Position numbers and translations under genes: made by a program. The notes under the pieces were generated by a model. It saw only the letters and a program-made list of their open reading frames with translations. It did not search any database and had not been told where the DNA came from. From assembly GCA_020636275.1 (NCBI GenBank), contig JACJYD010000001.1:992001-1056000 (forward strand): 64,000 nt of DNA, written 5' to 3'. Within the stretch, counting starts at the first letter, position 1. Each line of letters begins with the position of its first letter. This DNA is from Lewinellaceae bacterium. GTDB lineage: Bacteria > Bacteroidota > Bacteroidia > Chitinophagales > Saprospiraceae. Shown piece by piece: positions 39,693 through 49,898 of the stretch.

Positions 39693-42600
39693 ATGAATAG
39701 AGAACATATACGTTTGTTTGGTCTGTTGGTATTTCTCGCAACCGTTGCAGTTGCCCGCATTTCTGCCAGCGCAAATCTCGACGATCCCTATACCCCTGAA
39801 ATCGTCCTGGGCGTACAGGATACCATTCCCCTGGAAGAGCGCTATGGCGATTTCCTGACCGACCCTTCCTCCAATCCCTTTGACCTCAAGGATCCTTCCA
39901 TCATCGAGCAAAATGTGGAGTATGACCCCGAAACGGGGTATTACATGATCTCCGAGCGCATCGGCGACGATTTCTACCGCATGCCGTCCTATATGACCTT
40001 TGAGGAATATATGGACTATCAGGCCGCCCAACAGGAGCGGGCCTATTTCCAGCAACTGCTGGGCGTCAACGGCGTCGATGCGGGGCTCCGGGTGGATCCC
40101 ATCGCCAAGTTCGATATCAAGAACAGCCTGGTCGACCGCCTGTTCGGAGGCTCGACGGTCGATATCCGGCCACAGGGGTCGATCGACCTCACCTTCGGGG
40201 TCGATTTTCAGAACGTGGAGAACCCGGCCTTGCTCGAACGGCAGCGACGGCAGGGGGGCTTCGACTTCGATATGGCCATTCAGACCGATGTGCAGGGCTC
40301 GATCGGGGAAAAGCTGAACCTTTCCTTTAACTACAATACCCAGGCGACCTTCGATTTCGAAAACCCCATGAAGCTCGACTACAACGCCGACAAATTCACG
40401 GAGGACGAGATCATCAAGAAGATCGAGGCGGGGAATGTGAGCCTGCCCTTGCGAGGCTCGCTCATTCAGGGCAACCAGAGTCTGTTCGGTATCAAAACGG
40501 AGCTCCAGTTTGGACGCTTGCGCCTCACCGGACTCGTCGCCCAGCAAAACTCCGAACGCGAACAGATCACCCTGGAAGGGGGGAGTCAGCTTCAGGAGTT
40601 TGAAGTGCGCGCCAATGAATACGACGAAAACCGCCACTTCTTCCTTTCGCATTACAACCGCGACGTGTTTGAAGAAGCCCTGGAAAACCTGCCCCAGATC
40701 AAAACCTTGTTCCGGATCGAAAAGATCCAGGTGTGGATCACCAACGACCGCCGCGAGTTCAATAACGTGCGTGAGATCGTGGCCGTCGCCGACCTGGGGG
40801 AACCCAGCCGCAACCGGATGACGGATCCCAATCCTGCGATCCAGCCGCCTCTGTTGCCGAAATATCGCGACCTCACCGGACAACACGGACTGCCCGACAA
40901 CAACGCCAACCCCATTTACAGTCTCTTGCAGGCCGATCCGCGCACAGAATTGGTGGACAAGGTGGTTTCGGAACTCCGGACGCCCCCGTTTTCATTCCAA
41001 CAGGCGCGCGATTTTGAAAAAGTCACTGCCCGGCAATTGTCGCCCTCCGAATTTACCTACCACCCCGAATTGGGTATCATTTCGGTCAACATCAACGTCA
41101 ACCCCGACCAGGTATTGGGTGTGGCCTATCAATACTCCTACAAGGACAGCACCTATCAGGTCGGCCAGTTTGCCGACGACGTACCCCAAACCGGCGATTC
41201 CATCCAGAACCAGAAGATCCTCTTCGTCAAAATGCTGAAGAGCACTACCCAACGGGTGGATGTCCCCGCCTGGGACCTCATGATGAAGAACGTCTATTCC
41301 ATCGGCGCCTTCAACGTCAATCAGCAGGACTTTAAACTGGATATTTACTACGAAGAGCCCGCCGGTGGCGAAAAGCGCTTTTTGCCCGATACCGACATCA
41401 AAGGCAAGCCGCTGCTCAATGTGTTCAACCTCGACAAACTGAATACACAGGGAGACCCGCAGCCCGACGGGGTATTCGACTTCGTGCCCGGCGTTACGAT
41501 CAATCCGCAGAACGGCCGGATCATGTTCCCGGTGCTGGAACCTTTCGGCAGCTCGCTGGCCAAACAGCTTCCCAATCAATTGGACAGCGCCCGCTATGTC
41601 TACCAGCAACTCTACGACTCGACCAAGATCCGGGCCATCGAGGTGGCCTACCTCAACCGTTTTGTGATACGCGGTAGCTATAAATCGTCGGTGTCGAACG
41701 AGATCTCCCTCGGCGCCTTCAACATCCCGCCCGGTTCGGTGCGGGTGACTGCAGGGGGGCAACAGCTGGAAGAAGGCCGCGACTACGAGATCGACTACAA
41801 CATCGGCCGGGTGCGCATCCTGAACGACGCCCTACTGGCTTCCGGCGCCCCGATACGGGTCTCCTTTGAAGACAATACCCTATTCGGATTTCAACGAAAA
41901 ACGATGCTCGGCCTTCGAGCGGATTATACCGTTAATAAAAACCTGACGATCGGGGGTACCTTTCTGCACTTGTTCGAACGGCCCTTCACACCGAAGGTCA
42001 ATATCGGCGACGACCCCATTAACAACCGGATCTATGGGCTCGACGTGAACTACAGCAAGGAAGTGCCCTGGGTGACCCGCCTGATCGACAAGCTGCCCTT
42101 GTATTCGACCAAAGAAAAATCCAATCTTGCCTTCTCCGCGGAGACGGCCTTCCTGCGCCCGGGCCACGCCCGCGCCATCAATGAAGATAGCGATCAGAAT
42201 AAGGGCGGGGTGGTGTATATCGACGACTTCGAGGGGAGTATCGCCGCCATTCCACTTCATATCCAGCCCAACCAGTGGGTGCTTTCCAGCGTGCCGCAAA
42301 ACGACGAGCGCAACAGCAACCCCTACTTTCCCGAATCGGCAGAGGAAAATACCGTCCTCTCAGGCGTCAACCGGGCCCACCTGACCTGGTACCGAATCGA
42401 CGATGCGGTCCGGGGAAGCAGCGTCGAAAACCCCTATACGCGCCGGATACCGACCCGGGAAGTGTTCCGCAATTTCAGCAACCCAAGTCTCAACCCCTTG
42501 CTGAATACCCTGCAAACCCTCGACCTGACCTATTACCCCACTCAACGGGGTTCGTATAACTTCGACGTGCCCCAGGGGACGGCCTATTCCGCCGGTTTGA

Positions 42601-45600
42601 ATGCCGACGGTACCCTGAAGAACCCGGAAACCCGCTGGGCGGGCATCATGCGGGCGATCAACACCAACGACTTCCAGGCCGCCAACGTCGAATTCATCGA
42701 GTTTTGGCTGCTCAGCCCGTTCCTCGACCCCGACGGCAGCGGAAACGCCATTCCGAATCCGACGGAATACGAAGGGGATATTTACTTCAACCTGGGGAAT
42801 ATCTCGGAAGATATCTTGCGCGATTCCCGGAAATTCTTTGAGAACGGATTGCCCGACCCGACGGATGAAAACCCCAATGAGATCGTGGTCGAGACCCAGT
42901 GGGGACGCGTTCCGATCACGCCCCAGATCACCAACTCATTCGATGCTGACCCGGCCCGCCGCGCGGCTCAGGACGTCGGTCTCGACGGCTTGAACGACGA
43001 ACAGGAAAGGGAATTTTTTGACAGTTACCTGCAGCAGATCCAGCAAGGCGTGCTCTCCGGCCCCATCCGGGATTCCATTCTTTCAGACCCCTCCTTCGAC
43101 AATTATATCTATTACAATAATAAAGATGTGTTTGGTAGCGACCCGGACGTGCTGAAACGCTATTTCCGCTACAACAACACCCAGGGGAATACGCCCTCCG
43201 CCACTGAAGCCGGCGGCAACAATACGGTTACCTTCGGGCGTACCCAGCCCGATATGGAGGACATCAACAACGACCTCACCCTTAACGAAACGGAATCGTA
43301 CTTCCAATACCGCGTGCCGATCAAGTGGGACGGCAACCGGGGTATCGACATGCGCAACGAATTCGTGACCGACTCGGTCATGGACGCCGAGCAGAAACGT
43401 ATCTGGTACCGGTTTAAGGTGCCGCTCGACCTGCCTTCCGACGACCCCAACTTCACCAGGGTCGGTGGGATCCAGGATTTTCGGGCTATTCGCTTCATTC
43501 GGATGTACCTCAAGGGTTTTGAGGCGCAAACCACCCTGCGCTTTGCGCGGCTCGACCTCGTGCGCAATCAGTGGAGGCGCTACCTCCTGCCCGATGGACC
43601 GACCAGCGTGCAAGGCCCCGTGGAAGAAGGCGATGCCCTGTTCGACGTCAACGACGTCAATATTGAAGAAAATACAAGCCGGCAACCCTTTGGGTATATT
43701 CTGCCTCCGGGCATCACCCGGGAGCGGGCCATCGGGGTGAACCAGAATGCCCAGCAGAACGAAGCAGCTCTTTCGATGAACGTCTGCAATCTCCGCGACG
43801 GCCAGGAAAAATCGATCTACAAATTGGTCGATCTCGATTTGCGGTTGTACAAGGGGCTCAAAATGTTTATGCACGGGGAAGCCAAACCCAGCGATTCCGA
43901 ATTGCTGGATGGCGATCTGACTGTTTTCGTCCGGATAGGGTCTGACTTTTCCCGCAACTACTACGAATACGAGCTTCCGCTCAAGCTCTCCGATCTGGCG
44001 AATATCCTTCCCTACAATCACCCGGATTATCCGCGGTCGGTATGGCCGGAACAAAACGATTTCGATATCAGTTTTGAAATATTCAAAAAACTGAAACTCG
44101 ACCGGAATAACTCGGGCGTAGACCCCGGTGCGCTCTACCCCCTGAATGGGTATGAGGATCCGCTCCGTCCGGGCGCCAAGGTGCGCATCAAAGGAAACCC
44201 CAGTTTGGGCGATGTGAAAGGCGTGATGATCGGCATCCGGAATCCGGCCGACGACAACCAGCCGCACTGCGCCGAAGTATGGGTCAATGAAATGCGGGTC
44301 TTCGGCCTGGATGAGCGCGGAGGCGCCGCAGCGCTGGCCCGCCTCGACCTGCAACTGGCCGACCTGGGCAACCTCAGCGTTTCGGGTAGCTATAGTTCTA
44401 TCGGATTTGGCGCCCTCGACCAGCAATTGCTCGACCGGGCCCGGGAGAACGTCGTTTCCTACGACGTATCCACCAATCTGGAACTGGGTAAATTCCTGCC
44501 GCAAAACTGGGGCGTTCGCGTGCCTTTCTATGCCCAGGTGTCCCAGACGATCAGCACGCCCCAGTTCGATCCCTACGACCTCGACCTGACCCTTCCCGAG
44601 AAACTGGCAGAAGCGCCTGCCAGCACCCATGACAGCATCCGCACACAGGCGCAGGACGTCATGACCATTCGAAGTTTCAACTTCACGAATGTGCGAAAAG
44701 AACCCCTTAGCAGGGATCGAACGCCCCTGCCCTGGGATATATCCAATTTCGGCGTTTCCTATTCCAGGTCGATCACCGAACGCCGGGACCCCATCATCGA
44801 AAGCGACCGGCTCACCCGCCATCAGGGATCGCTCGACTACGGGTTTAGCCGGAAGGTAACTTACATCACTCCGGTCAAATGGCTGATCAAAAAGGAGATC
44901 AAGGCGATCCAGTTGCTCACGGAGTTCAATTTCAACCCCTTGCCCAACTCGTTCTCCTTCAGTACGCTCATGGACCGGCAACTCAACCAGACCCAATACC
45001 GGTTTACGGGAGGCGATCCGCAGTACACAACCTTCTACAACAAACGATGGACCTGGGACCGGACCTACAACCTGCAATGGGACCTGACCAAGTCCCTCAA
45101 GTTCAATTTCAATGCCGTCAATTTTGCCGTGATCGACGAGCCCGATGGCCTGCTCGATACGGAAACCAAGCGCCAACAGGTCTGGAACAATATTCAGAAT
45201 TTCGGGCGCAACAAGAGCTACAACCACAACCTCAGCCTCAACTATACCCTGCCGTTCAAGCTGATCCCATTCCTCGACTGGGTGAATGCCCGGGCTACCT
45301 ATTCGGCTACGTATAGCTGGAATGCAGCGGCCCTCAATACCGTTTCCCTTGGGAATGTGATCCAGAATACACAGGCCCGAACGGTCAATGCCGACCTCGA
45401 TTTTGAAAAACTCTACAACAAGTGGAATTTTCTCAAACAGGTCAATACCAAGTCCAGGCCTTCCACAGGCCGGTCGGGCTCCGACCGGTCCGGTAGCGGC
45501 GGTGGTGCGGGCCGGGATAACTCCGGCGGCGGCGGCAAATCGAAGAGCAAAGGCGGCGGCGGCGTATCCGGCGGTATGGATGCGGCAGGCGGTAAAAATG

Positions 45601-47273
45601 CACCCGCGTCTGCGGAAGACAGTGGCGGCGCTCCGGGTATGCCCGGGCAGCCGTCGCGCGGTGGCGGCGGCGTGGATCGCGGCGGCGCTGACCGGGGCGG
45701 ATTGGGCGACGAAAGAGGCGGCGGTAGCGATCGCGGCGGAAAGGACAAGAAAAAGGAAGGCGTCAGCCCGGTGGTCAAGGCCATCGTAAGACCTTTGCTG
45801 CTCGTGCGCAAAGCCCGTTTATCCTATTCCGAAAACTTCGGAACGGTCGTACCTGGCTTTACCCCGGAAACGGAATTCCTGGGCCTGGCCAATAACCTCA
45901 CTGCGCCCGGATGGGATTTCGTTGTGGGTGGTCAGCCCAACTTCCGTCAGGAAAACTACTATTCCCAATCCGACTGGTTGTACCGGAACTGGAACTGGAT
46001 ATCCGGCGATCAGTTGCTCAACCAGCCTGTTACACAGGATTACAGCCAGGTGGTCGACGGGCAGTTGTCGATCGAGCCGTTCACCGATTTCCGGATCGAT
46101 ATTACGGCCAACCGGAACTACTCCAATTTCCACTCGGAATATTTCCGCCGGGATACCATTTTTGACAATGAATTTACGCGGTACCAGGATGAATTTCAAC
46201 ACCTGATCCCCAAGGATGTGGGATCCTTTACGATCTCCTATTTCACGCTGAACACCCTGTTTACCGACAAGGTAGAAGACCTGATCGCCCTGTTCAACCA
46301 ATTTGAAAACAACCGGGTCGTTATAGCGAACCGCCTGGGAACGGGTATTCACCCGGATTCGACCCAGGCCATTGAGGGCTATCCCTACGGCTATGGCCGG
46401 GTGCAGCAGAGCGTGTTGATCCCTGCTTTTATCTCGGCATACTCCGGGCAGGACCCCAATCAGATCCCGGTGTCTACCGATTACACCAGCGTGTTGAAGA
46501 CCATGCTGCCCCGCCTGAACTGGAACCTGACCTACAACGGCTTGTCCAAACTGCCGATGTTCAAGGATATCCTCTCCAACTTCAGCTTGCGGCACGGGTA
46601 CAAATCGACCTTGACGGTCAATGATTTCCAGACGGATCTGCTCTTTTCGCCCGATGCCCCGGGACGGTTGAATCCTGAAACGGGCGACTATTATTCCCGT
46701 TTTGAGATCCCATCGATCGTGATCTCCGAGCAGTTGTCGCCCCTCATTGGCATCGACATCCGGACCAAGAACAACATCTCCCTGCGGGTGGATATGAAGA
46801 AATCGCGCAACCTCCAGCTGAGCTTCCTCGACAACGGTCTGAACGAGACCAAAGCATCGGAGTACGTGGTCGGGTTCGGGTACCGGATGAAGGAGGTGCA
46901 ATTGCCTTTCCTGAAGAAATTCCAGAATTCCAAGCAGAAAGACGATTCGCTCACGCCCAGCAGCGGCGGTCGTCAGAATTTAGGACGCGGCGGTGGAGGT
47001 AGCAGTCCGCGCAATAACGGGGACCTGGATATCAGCTTTGACTTTTCGCTGCGCGACGACGTAACGACCCGCTACCTGCTCGATCAGCCGGTCAGCGAGC
47101 CGACGCGCGGTACACGTGCCGTTTCGATCTCGCCGGCTGCCGAATACCAGGTCAATAAACAATTGGCGCTTCGTCTGTTCTTCGACTACCGTCGAACCGT
47201 GCCGAAGATTTCACAGTCGTTCCCCATTACGAATACCTCGGCAGGGATCGTTGTGCGCTTCACGCTTAATTAA
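39693..47273 (+). CDS. sprA: cell surface protein SprA/Sov, T9SS outer-membrane translocon
   Basis: Giant outer-membrane barrel (2526 residues) through which type IX cargo leaves the cell; also needed for gliding in related bacteria. Signal peptide 1-27 (IRLFGLLVFLATVAVARISA). SprA character is shown by length, repeated motifs such as INPQNGRIMFPVLEPFG, LGLRADYTVNKNLTIGGTFL and GGVVYIDDFEGS, and the C-terminal strand SAGIVVRFTLN. Residues about 1920-2025 are a Gly/Ser/Arg/Lys-rich insert unlike the rest. ATG 39693 is chosen for its signal peptide; an in-frame ATT-region start 18 bp upstream is less likely. A terminator follows. Confidence 0.97.
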   Translation: MNREHIRLFGLLVFLATVAVARISASANLDDPYTPEIVLGVQDTIPLEERYGDFLTDPSSNPFDLKDPSIIEQNVEYDPETGYYMISERIGDDFYRMPSYMTFEEYMDYQAAQQERAYFQQLLGVNGVDAGLRVDPIAKFDIKNSLVDRLFGGSTVDIRPQGSIDLTFGVDFQNVENPALLERQRRQGGFDFDMAIQTDVQGSIGEKLNLSFNYNTQATFDFENPMKLDYNADKFTEDEIIKKIEAGNVSLPLRGSLIQGNQSLFGIKTELQFGRLRLTGLVAQQNSEREQITLEGGSQLQEFEVRANEYDENRHFFLSHYNRDVFEEALENLPQIKTLFRIEKIQVWITNDRREFNNVREIVAVADLGEPSRNRMTDPNPAIQPPLLPKYRDLTGQHGLPDNNANPIYSLLQADPRTELVDKVVSELRTPPFSFQQARDFEKVTARQLSPSEFTYHPELGIISVNINVNPDQVLGVAYQYSYKDSTYQVGQFADDVPQTGDSIQNQKILFVKMLKSTTQRVDVPAWDLMMKNVYSIGAFNVNQQDFKLDIYYEEPAGGEKRFLPDTDIKGKPLLNVFNLDKLNTQGDPQPDGVFDFVPGVTINPQNGRIMFPVLEPFGSSLAKQLPNQLDSARYVYQQLYDSTKIRAIEVAYLNRFVIRGSYKSSVSNEISLGAFNIPPGSVRVTAGGQQLEEGRDYEIDYNIGRVRILNDALLASGAPIRVSFEDNTLFGFQRKTMLGLRADYTVNKNLTIGGTFLHLFERPFTPKVNIGDDPINNRIYGLDVNYSKEVPWVTRLIDKLPLYSTKEKSNLAFSAETAFLRPGHARAINEDSDQNKGGVVYIDDFEGSIAAIPLHIQPNQWVLSSVPQNDERNSNPYFPESAEENTVLSGVNRAHLTWYRIDDAVRGSSVENPYTRRIPTREVFRNFSNPSLNPLLNTLQTLDLTYYPTQRGSYNFDVPQGTAYSAGLNADGTLKNPETRWAGIMRAINTNDFQAANVEFIEFWLLSPFLDPDGSGNAIPNPTEYEGDIYFNLGNISEDILRDSRKFFENGLPDPTDENPNEIVVETQWGRVPITPQITNSFDADPARRAAQDVGLDGLNDEQEREFFDSYLQQIQQGVLSGPIRDSILSDPSFDNYIYYNNKDVFGSDPDVLKRYFRYNNTQGNTPSATEAGGNNTVTFGRTQPDMEDINNDLTLNETESYFQYRVPIKWDGNRGIDMRNEFVTDSVMDAEQKRIWYRFKVPLDLPSDDPNFTRVGGIQDFRAIRFIRMYLKGFEAQTTLRFARLDLVRNQWRRYLLPDGPTSVQGPVEEGDALFDVNDVNIEENTSRQPFGYILPPGITRERAIGVNQNAQQNEAALSMNVCNLRDGQEKSIYKLVDLDLRLYKGLKMFMHGEAKPSDSELLDGDLTVFVRIGSDFSRNYYEYELPLKLSDLANILPYNHPDYPRSVWPEQNDFDISFEIFKKLKLDRNNSGVDPGALYPLNGYEDPLRPGAKVRIKGNPSLGDVKGVMIGIRNPADDNQPHCAEVWVNEMRVFGLDERGGAAALARLDLQLADLGNLSVSGSYSSIGFGALDQQLLDRARENVVSYDVSTNLELGKFLPQNWGVRVPFYAQVSQTISTPQFDPYDLDLTLPEKLAEAPASTHDSIRTQAQDVMTIRSFNFTNVRKEPLSRDRTPLPWDISNFGVSYSRSITERRDPIIESDRLTRHQGSLDYGFSRKVTYITPVKWLIKKEIKAIQLLTEFNFNPLPNSFSFSTLMDRQLNQTQYRFTGGDPQYTTFYNKRWTWDRTYNLQWDLTKSLKFNFNAVNFAVIDEPDGLLDTETKRQQVWNNIQNFGRNKSYNHNLSLNYTLPFKLIPFLDWVNARATYSATYSWNAAALNTVSLGNVIQNTQARTVNADLDFEKLYNKWNFLKQVNTKSRPSTGRSGSDRSGSGGGAGRDNSGGGGKSKSKGGGGVSGGMDAAGGKNAPASAEDSGGAPGMPGQPSRGGGGVDRGGADRGGLGDERGGGSDRGGKDKKKEGVSPVVKAIVRPLLLVRKARLSYSENFGTVVPGFTPETEFLGLANNLTAPGWDFVVGGQPNFRQENYYSQSDWLYRNWNWISGDQLLNQPVTQDYSQVVDGQLSIEPFTDFRIDITANRNYSNFHSEYFRRDTIFDNEFTRYQDEFQHLIPKDVGSFTISYFTLNTLFTDKVEDLIALFNQFENNRVVIANRLGTGIHPDSTQAIEGYPYGYGRVQQSVLIPAFISAYSGQDPNQIPVSTDYTSVLKTMLPRLNWNLTYNGLSKLPMFKDILSNFSLRHGYKSTLTVNDFQTDLLFSPDAPGRLNPETGDYYSRFEIPSIVISEQLSPLIGIDIRTKNNISLRVDMKKSRNLQLSFLDNGLNETKASEYVVGFGYRMKEVQLPFLKKFQNSKQKDDSLTPSSGGRQNLGRGGGGSSPRNNGDLDISFDFSLRDDVTTRYLLDQPVSEPTRGTRAVSISPAAEYQVNKQLALRLFFDYRRTVPKISQSFPITNTSAGIVVRFTLN
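45455..45770 (+). repeat. Gly-rich low-complexity coding insert within sprA
   Basis: About 105 codons dominated by GGC/GGT glycine with Ser, Arg, Asp and Lys (for example GSGGGAGRDNSGGGGKS and GGADRGGLGDERGGGSD). It sits between the barrel segments ending NKWNFLKQVNTKSRP and starting VSPVVKAIVRPLLLV. A shorter Gly-rich patch is near 46960-47025. Confidence 0.9.
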
Positions 47274-47290
47274 TTATGTCACATTACTTA

Positions 47291-47326
47291 AAAAAAAAGG
47301 AAGCAGGCAACTGCTTCCTTTTTTTT
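47291..47326 (+). terminator. Rho-independent terminator of sprA
   Basis: AAGGAAGCAG, loop GCAA, CTGCTTCCTT, with an A-run before and a T-run after, 17 bp past the sprA stop codon. Confidence 0.95.
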
Positions 47327-47413
47327 GAAAGCACACAAGTTAAAAACCTGTTAAAAGCCGAAAAGCCCCCCGGCAAATTCATTACTTTTATTGTTCAGGC
47401 GTTAATTAATAGA

Positions 47414-47471
47414 AAGGATGCAGCCTGTTTTAAAATTCGCACCTGCGAATATTAAAGCAGGCTGCATCCTT
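47414..47471. repeat. 27-bp stem-loop upstream of the histidine kinase gene
   Basis: AAGGATGCAGCCTGTTTTAA (47414-47433) pairs with the region 47452-47471, and the stem continues inward as AATTCGC with GCGAAT around a 4-base loop ACCT. One mismatch and one G-T pair in 27 positions. It ends 18 bases before the kinase start and has no T-tract. Confidence 0.92.
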
Positions 47472-47489
47472 AATCAATGTCAGGGGCTT

Positions 47490-49040
47490 ATGATGAGCAA
47501 AAAAGCCATTTGGATAATCATTGGGCTGATGAGTGCGGCTCTGCTGGGCATTTGCTGGTTGCAGGTGAACTGGATCCGCTCGTCGATCCGGTTGAATCAG
47601 GAGCAATTCGACAAGAATGTATTTGCGGCCTTGAATAAGGTTTCCGAACGCCTGGAGTACGACGAACAGCTCAGTTTCTACAACTTCTTCAACAACGGGT
47701 TCGTACAGTCTTACATGGAAAACAAGCTGGTCGAGCGGATTAAAGACGGAGAGGTTACCGTGTCGCTTTCGTTCGAGGACGAAAAGTACAACGAAGTGAA
47801 GCTCTCCCGCCAGGACCTGCTGACCATTCTCGTTTCCGAGCCTCTTTGCACCTGCGATAAATGCACTTCCGAGCGGGTCAGCAAGTTTGCCCAGATGATG
47901 AAGTATTACCAGGGACTTTACTATACTACGCTGGAAGACCGGATACAGCTGGAGAGCCTGAACGACTACATCCAGCAGGAATTGAACAATCTGGGCATCG
48001 ATACCGAGTTTAAATACGGCGTATACTCCCGGCGGAAGAAGAGTTTTGTTATCAGCAACAACCATTTTCTGGTGCCCGACGACCAACCCCAGGTTACGCA
48101 GGAAGGGTATAAAAACCTCTATACCTCCAAATACCGTGTCAACCTGTTCCAACCGCAAAAAGGGCAGGCCCCCGGCCTGCTCATGGTGTTTTTCCCGGCT
48201 AAGGCCAGCTATGTTTGGGCGAATGTGTGGCGCAACCTGGCGGCTTCTATCATTTTTACCGGGCTGATCCTGTTTTGCTTCGCCTATACGGTCTTCGTGA
48301 TCTTCCGGCAGAAGAAACTGTCGGAAATGAAAACCGATTTCATCAACAACATGACCCACGAGTTCAAGACGCCGATCGCCACCATTTCCCTGGCCGCCGA
48401 TTCTATTGCGAGTCCGATGGTTTCAGGCGATTCGAGCAAGGTCATGCGTTTTGCCAACATCATCAAGCAGGAGAATAAACGCATGAACAGCCAGGTGGAG
48501 AAAGTCCTTCAAATGGCCCTGATCGACAAGAAAGATTTCGACCTGAAACTCACCCCGATCAATCTGCACGAAGTGATCGGCCGGGCGGTGGAGAATATTT
48601 GCCTGCAGGTCGAAAAACGGGGCGGTACGGCCAAAGCCGTTCTGGAAGCCGAGAACCCGTATGTGGAAGGCGATCTGACCCACGTGGCCAATATCATCAA
48701 TAATTTGCTCGACAACGCCAACAAATATTCTCCCGACACCCCTGAAATATCCGTGCATACGCGCAACGTTCCCAATGGTGTGCAGGTCGTTGTGAAGGAC
48801 AACGGGATCGGGATGAGCAAAGAGGCCCGCAAACACATTTTCGATAAATTTTACCGGGTGCCCACCGGTAACCTGCACGATGTAAAAGGATTTGGCCTGG
48901 GATTGAGCTATGTAAAGGCGCTCATGACGGCCCATAAAGGTCAGATCGATGTGAAAAGCGAATTGGGCAAGGGGTCCAGCTTCATTCTGTTCTTCCCCTA
49001 TCAGGTAGAAAGCCGTCAATCTGCCGGCGCCTCCGCATAA
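47490..49040 (+). CDS. membrane sensor histidine kinase
   Basis: 516 residues. First membrane helix near the start (AIWIIIGLMSAALLGICWL), a periplasmic sensor of about 210 residues containing LCTCDKCTSERVSKF (three closely spaced cysteines), a second helix SIIFTGLILFCFAYTVFVIF, then HisKA with phospho-acceptor His in NNMTHEFKTPIATISL and the HATPase with NNLLDNANKYSP, DNGIGMSKEARKHIF and GFGLGLSYVKALM. I see no HAMP domain. The partner regulator is the next gene. Start at ATG 47490 or 47493; readings from 47418 would run through the stem-loop. Confidence 0.93.
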   Translation: MMSKKAIWIIIGLMSAALLGICWLQVNWIRSSIRLNQEQFDKNVFAALNKVSERLEYDEQLSFYNFFNNGFVQSYMENKLVERIKDGEVTVSLSFEDEKYNEVKLSRQDLLTILVSEPLCTCDKCTSERVSKFAQMMKYYQGLYYTTLEDRIQLESLNDYIQQELNNLGIDTEFKYGVYSRRKKSFVISNNHFLVPDDQPQVTQEGYKNLYTSKYRVNLFQPQKGQAPGLLMVFFPAKASYVWANVWRNLAASIIFTGLILFCFAYTVFVIFRQKKLSEMKTDFINNMTHEFKTPIATISLAADSIASPMVSGDSSKVMRFANIIKQENKRMNSQVEKVLQMALIDKKDFDLKLTPINLHEVIGRAVENICLQVEKRGGTAKAVLEAENPYVEGDLTHVANIINNLLDNANKYSPDTPEISVHTRNVPNGVQVVVKDNGIGMSKEARKHIFDKFYRVPTGNLHDVKGFGLGLSYVKALMTAHKGQIDVKSELGKGSSFILFFPYQVESRQSAGASA

Positions 49041-49088
49041 TTAGTTGGCCAACTATTGCGTTAAGTGGTTTGAAAGAAATCATTCGAG

Positions 49089-49115
49089 AACAACGCGACT
49101 GTTGATCGCGTTGTT
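49089..49115. repeat. 10-bp stem-loop between kinase and response regulator genes
   Basis: AACAACGCGA (49089-49098), loop CTGTTGA, TCGCGTTGTT (49106-49115). A separate 14-bp palindrome TAGTTGGCCAACTA lies at 49042-49055, just after the kinase stop. Both may control the ratio of the two proteins. Confidence 0.75.
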
Positions 49116-49163
49116 TATTAACATCTTTCATTAATCCGTTTGTAAAGAAAATCCAACCAGACC

Positions 49164-49898
49164 ATGACAGCGACATCCAACAATAAAATACTCCTGGTCG
49201 AAGACGACCAAAATTTCGGGGATGTACTCCGTTCTTATCTGGAAATGCACGATTACGATGTGACCCTCGCTACCGATGGCGTTCAGGGTTACGAAAGTTA
49301 TAGGAAAGGTACCTTTGATCTGTGCATCTTCGACGTCATGATGCCGAAGAAAGACGGTTTCACCCTCGCGAAAGAGATCCGGGAGCGGGATGCCGAAATG
49401 CCCATTATTTTTCTGACGGCAAAGACCCTCAAGGAGGATGTGCTGCAGGGCTTCAAGATCGGCGCCGACGATTACATTACCAAGCCTTTCAACTCGGAGG
49501 AGCTATTGTACCGCATCCAGGCGATCCTGAAACGCAGCAAAGCCAAGGGCATCGACCCGGATGAGGACATCCGCGAGTTTACGATCGGCAAATTCCATTT
49601 CAATTATTCCCTTCGCATCCTGACGTACAACCCCGGAGGGGCCAATGAATCGAAGGAAAAGCTGTCTCCGAAAGAGGCCCAGCTTTTGCGGATGTTCGCC
49701 CTCTTCAAAAACGACGTGCTTCCGCGCTCGGAAGCCCTCACCAAGATATGGGGGGAAGACAACTATTTCACCGCCCGTTCGATGGACGTCTTTGTGACCA
49801 AGCTCCGCAAGTACCTTAAGAAGGATGAGAATATCGAGATCGTCAATATTCACGGCAATGGCTTCCAGTTGTTGATCCGGGAAGAAGAAGGGGCCTGA
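49164..49898 (+). CDS. OmpR-family response regulator
   Basis: 244 residues, DNA-binding partner of the kinase at 47490. Receiver domain 1-125 with acidic pocket VEDDQN, phospho-acceptor Asp in DLCIFDVMMPKKDGFT, Thr in IIFLTAKTL and Lys in DDYITKPFN. Winged-helix effector from about residue 145, with SPKEAQLLRMFALFKNDVLP and RSMDVFVTKLRKYL. Related to RprY-type regulators of Bacteroidota. Targets are unknown. A terminator follows directly. Confidence 0.95.
   Translation: MTATSNNKILLVEDDQNFGDVLRSYLEMHDYDVTLATDGVQGYESYRKGTFDLCIFDVMMPKKDGFTLAKEIRERDAEMPIIFLTAKTLKEDVLQGFKIGADDYITKPFNSEELLYRIQAILKRSKAKGIDPDEDIREFTIGKFHFNYSLRILTYNPGGANESKEKLSPKEAQLLRMFALFKNDVLPRSEALTKIWGEDNYFTARSMDVFVTKLRKYLKKDENIEIVNIHGNGFQLLIREEEGA

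Noticed and set aside
43083..45227. Minus-strand open frame of 714 codons inside sprA
   Set aside because: It is the antisense shadow of sprA. The translation shows no domain, and the plus-strand frame is a continuous recognisable SprA protein.
47418..47489. N-terminal extension of the histidine kinase
   Set aside because: These codons run through the 27-bp stem-loop and give no conserved residues. The membrane helix begins right after ATG 47490.
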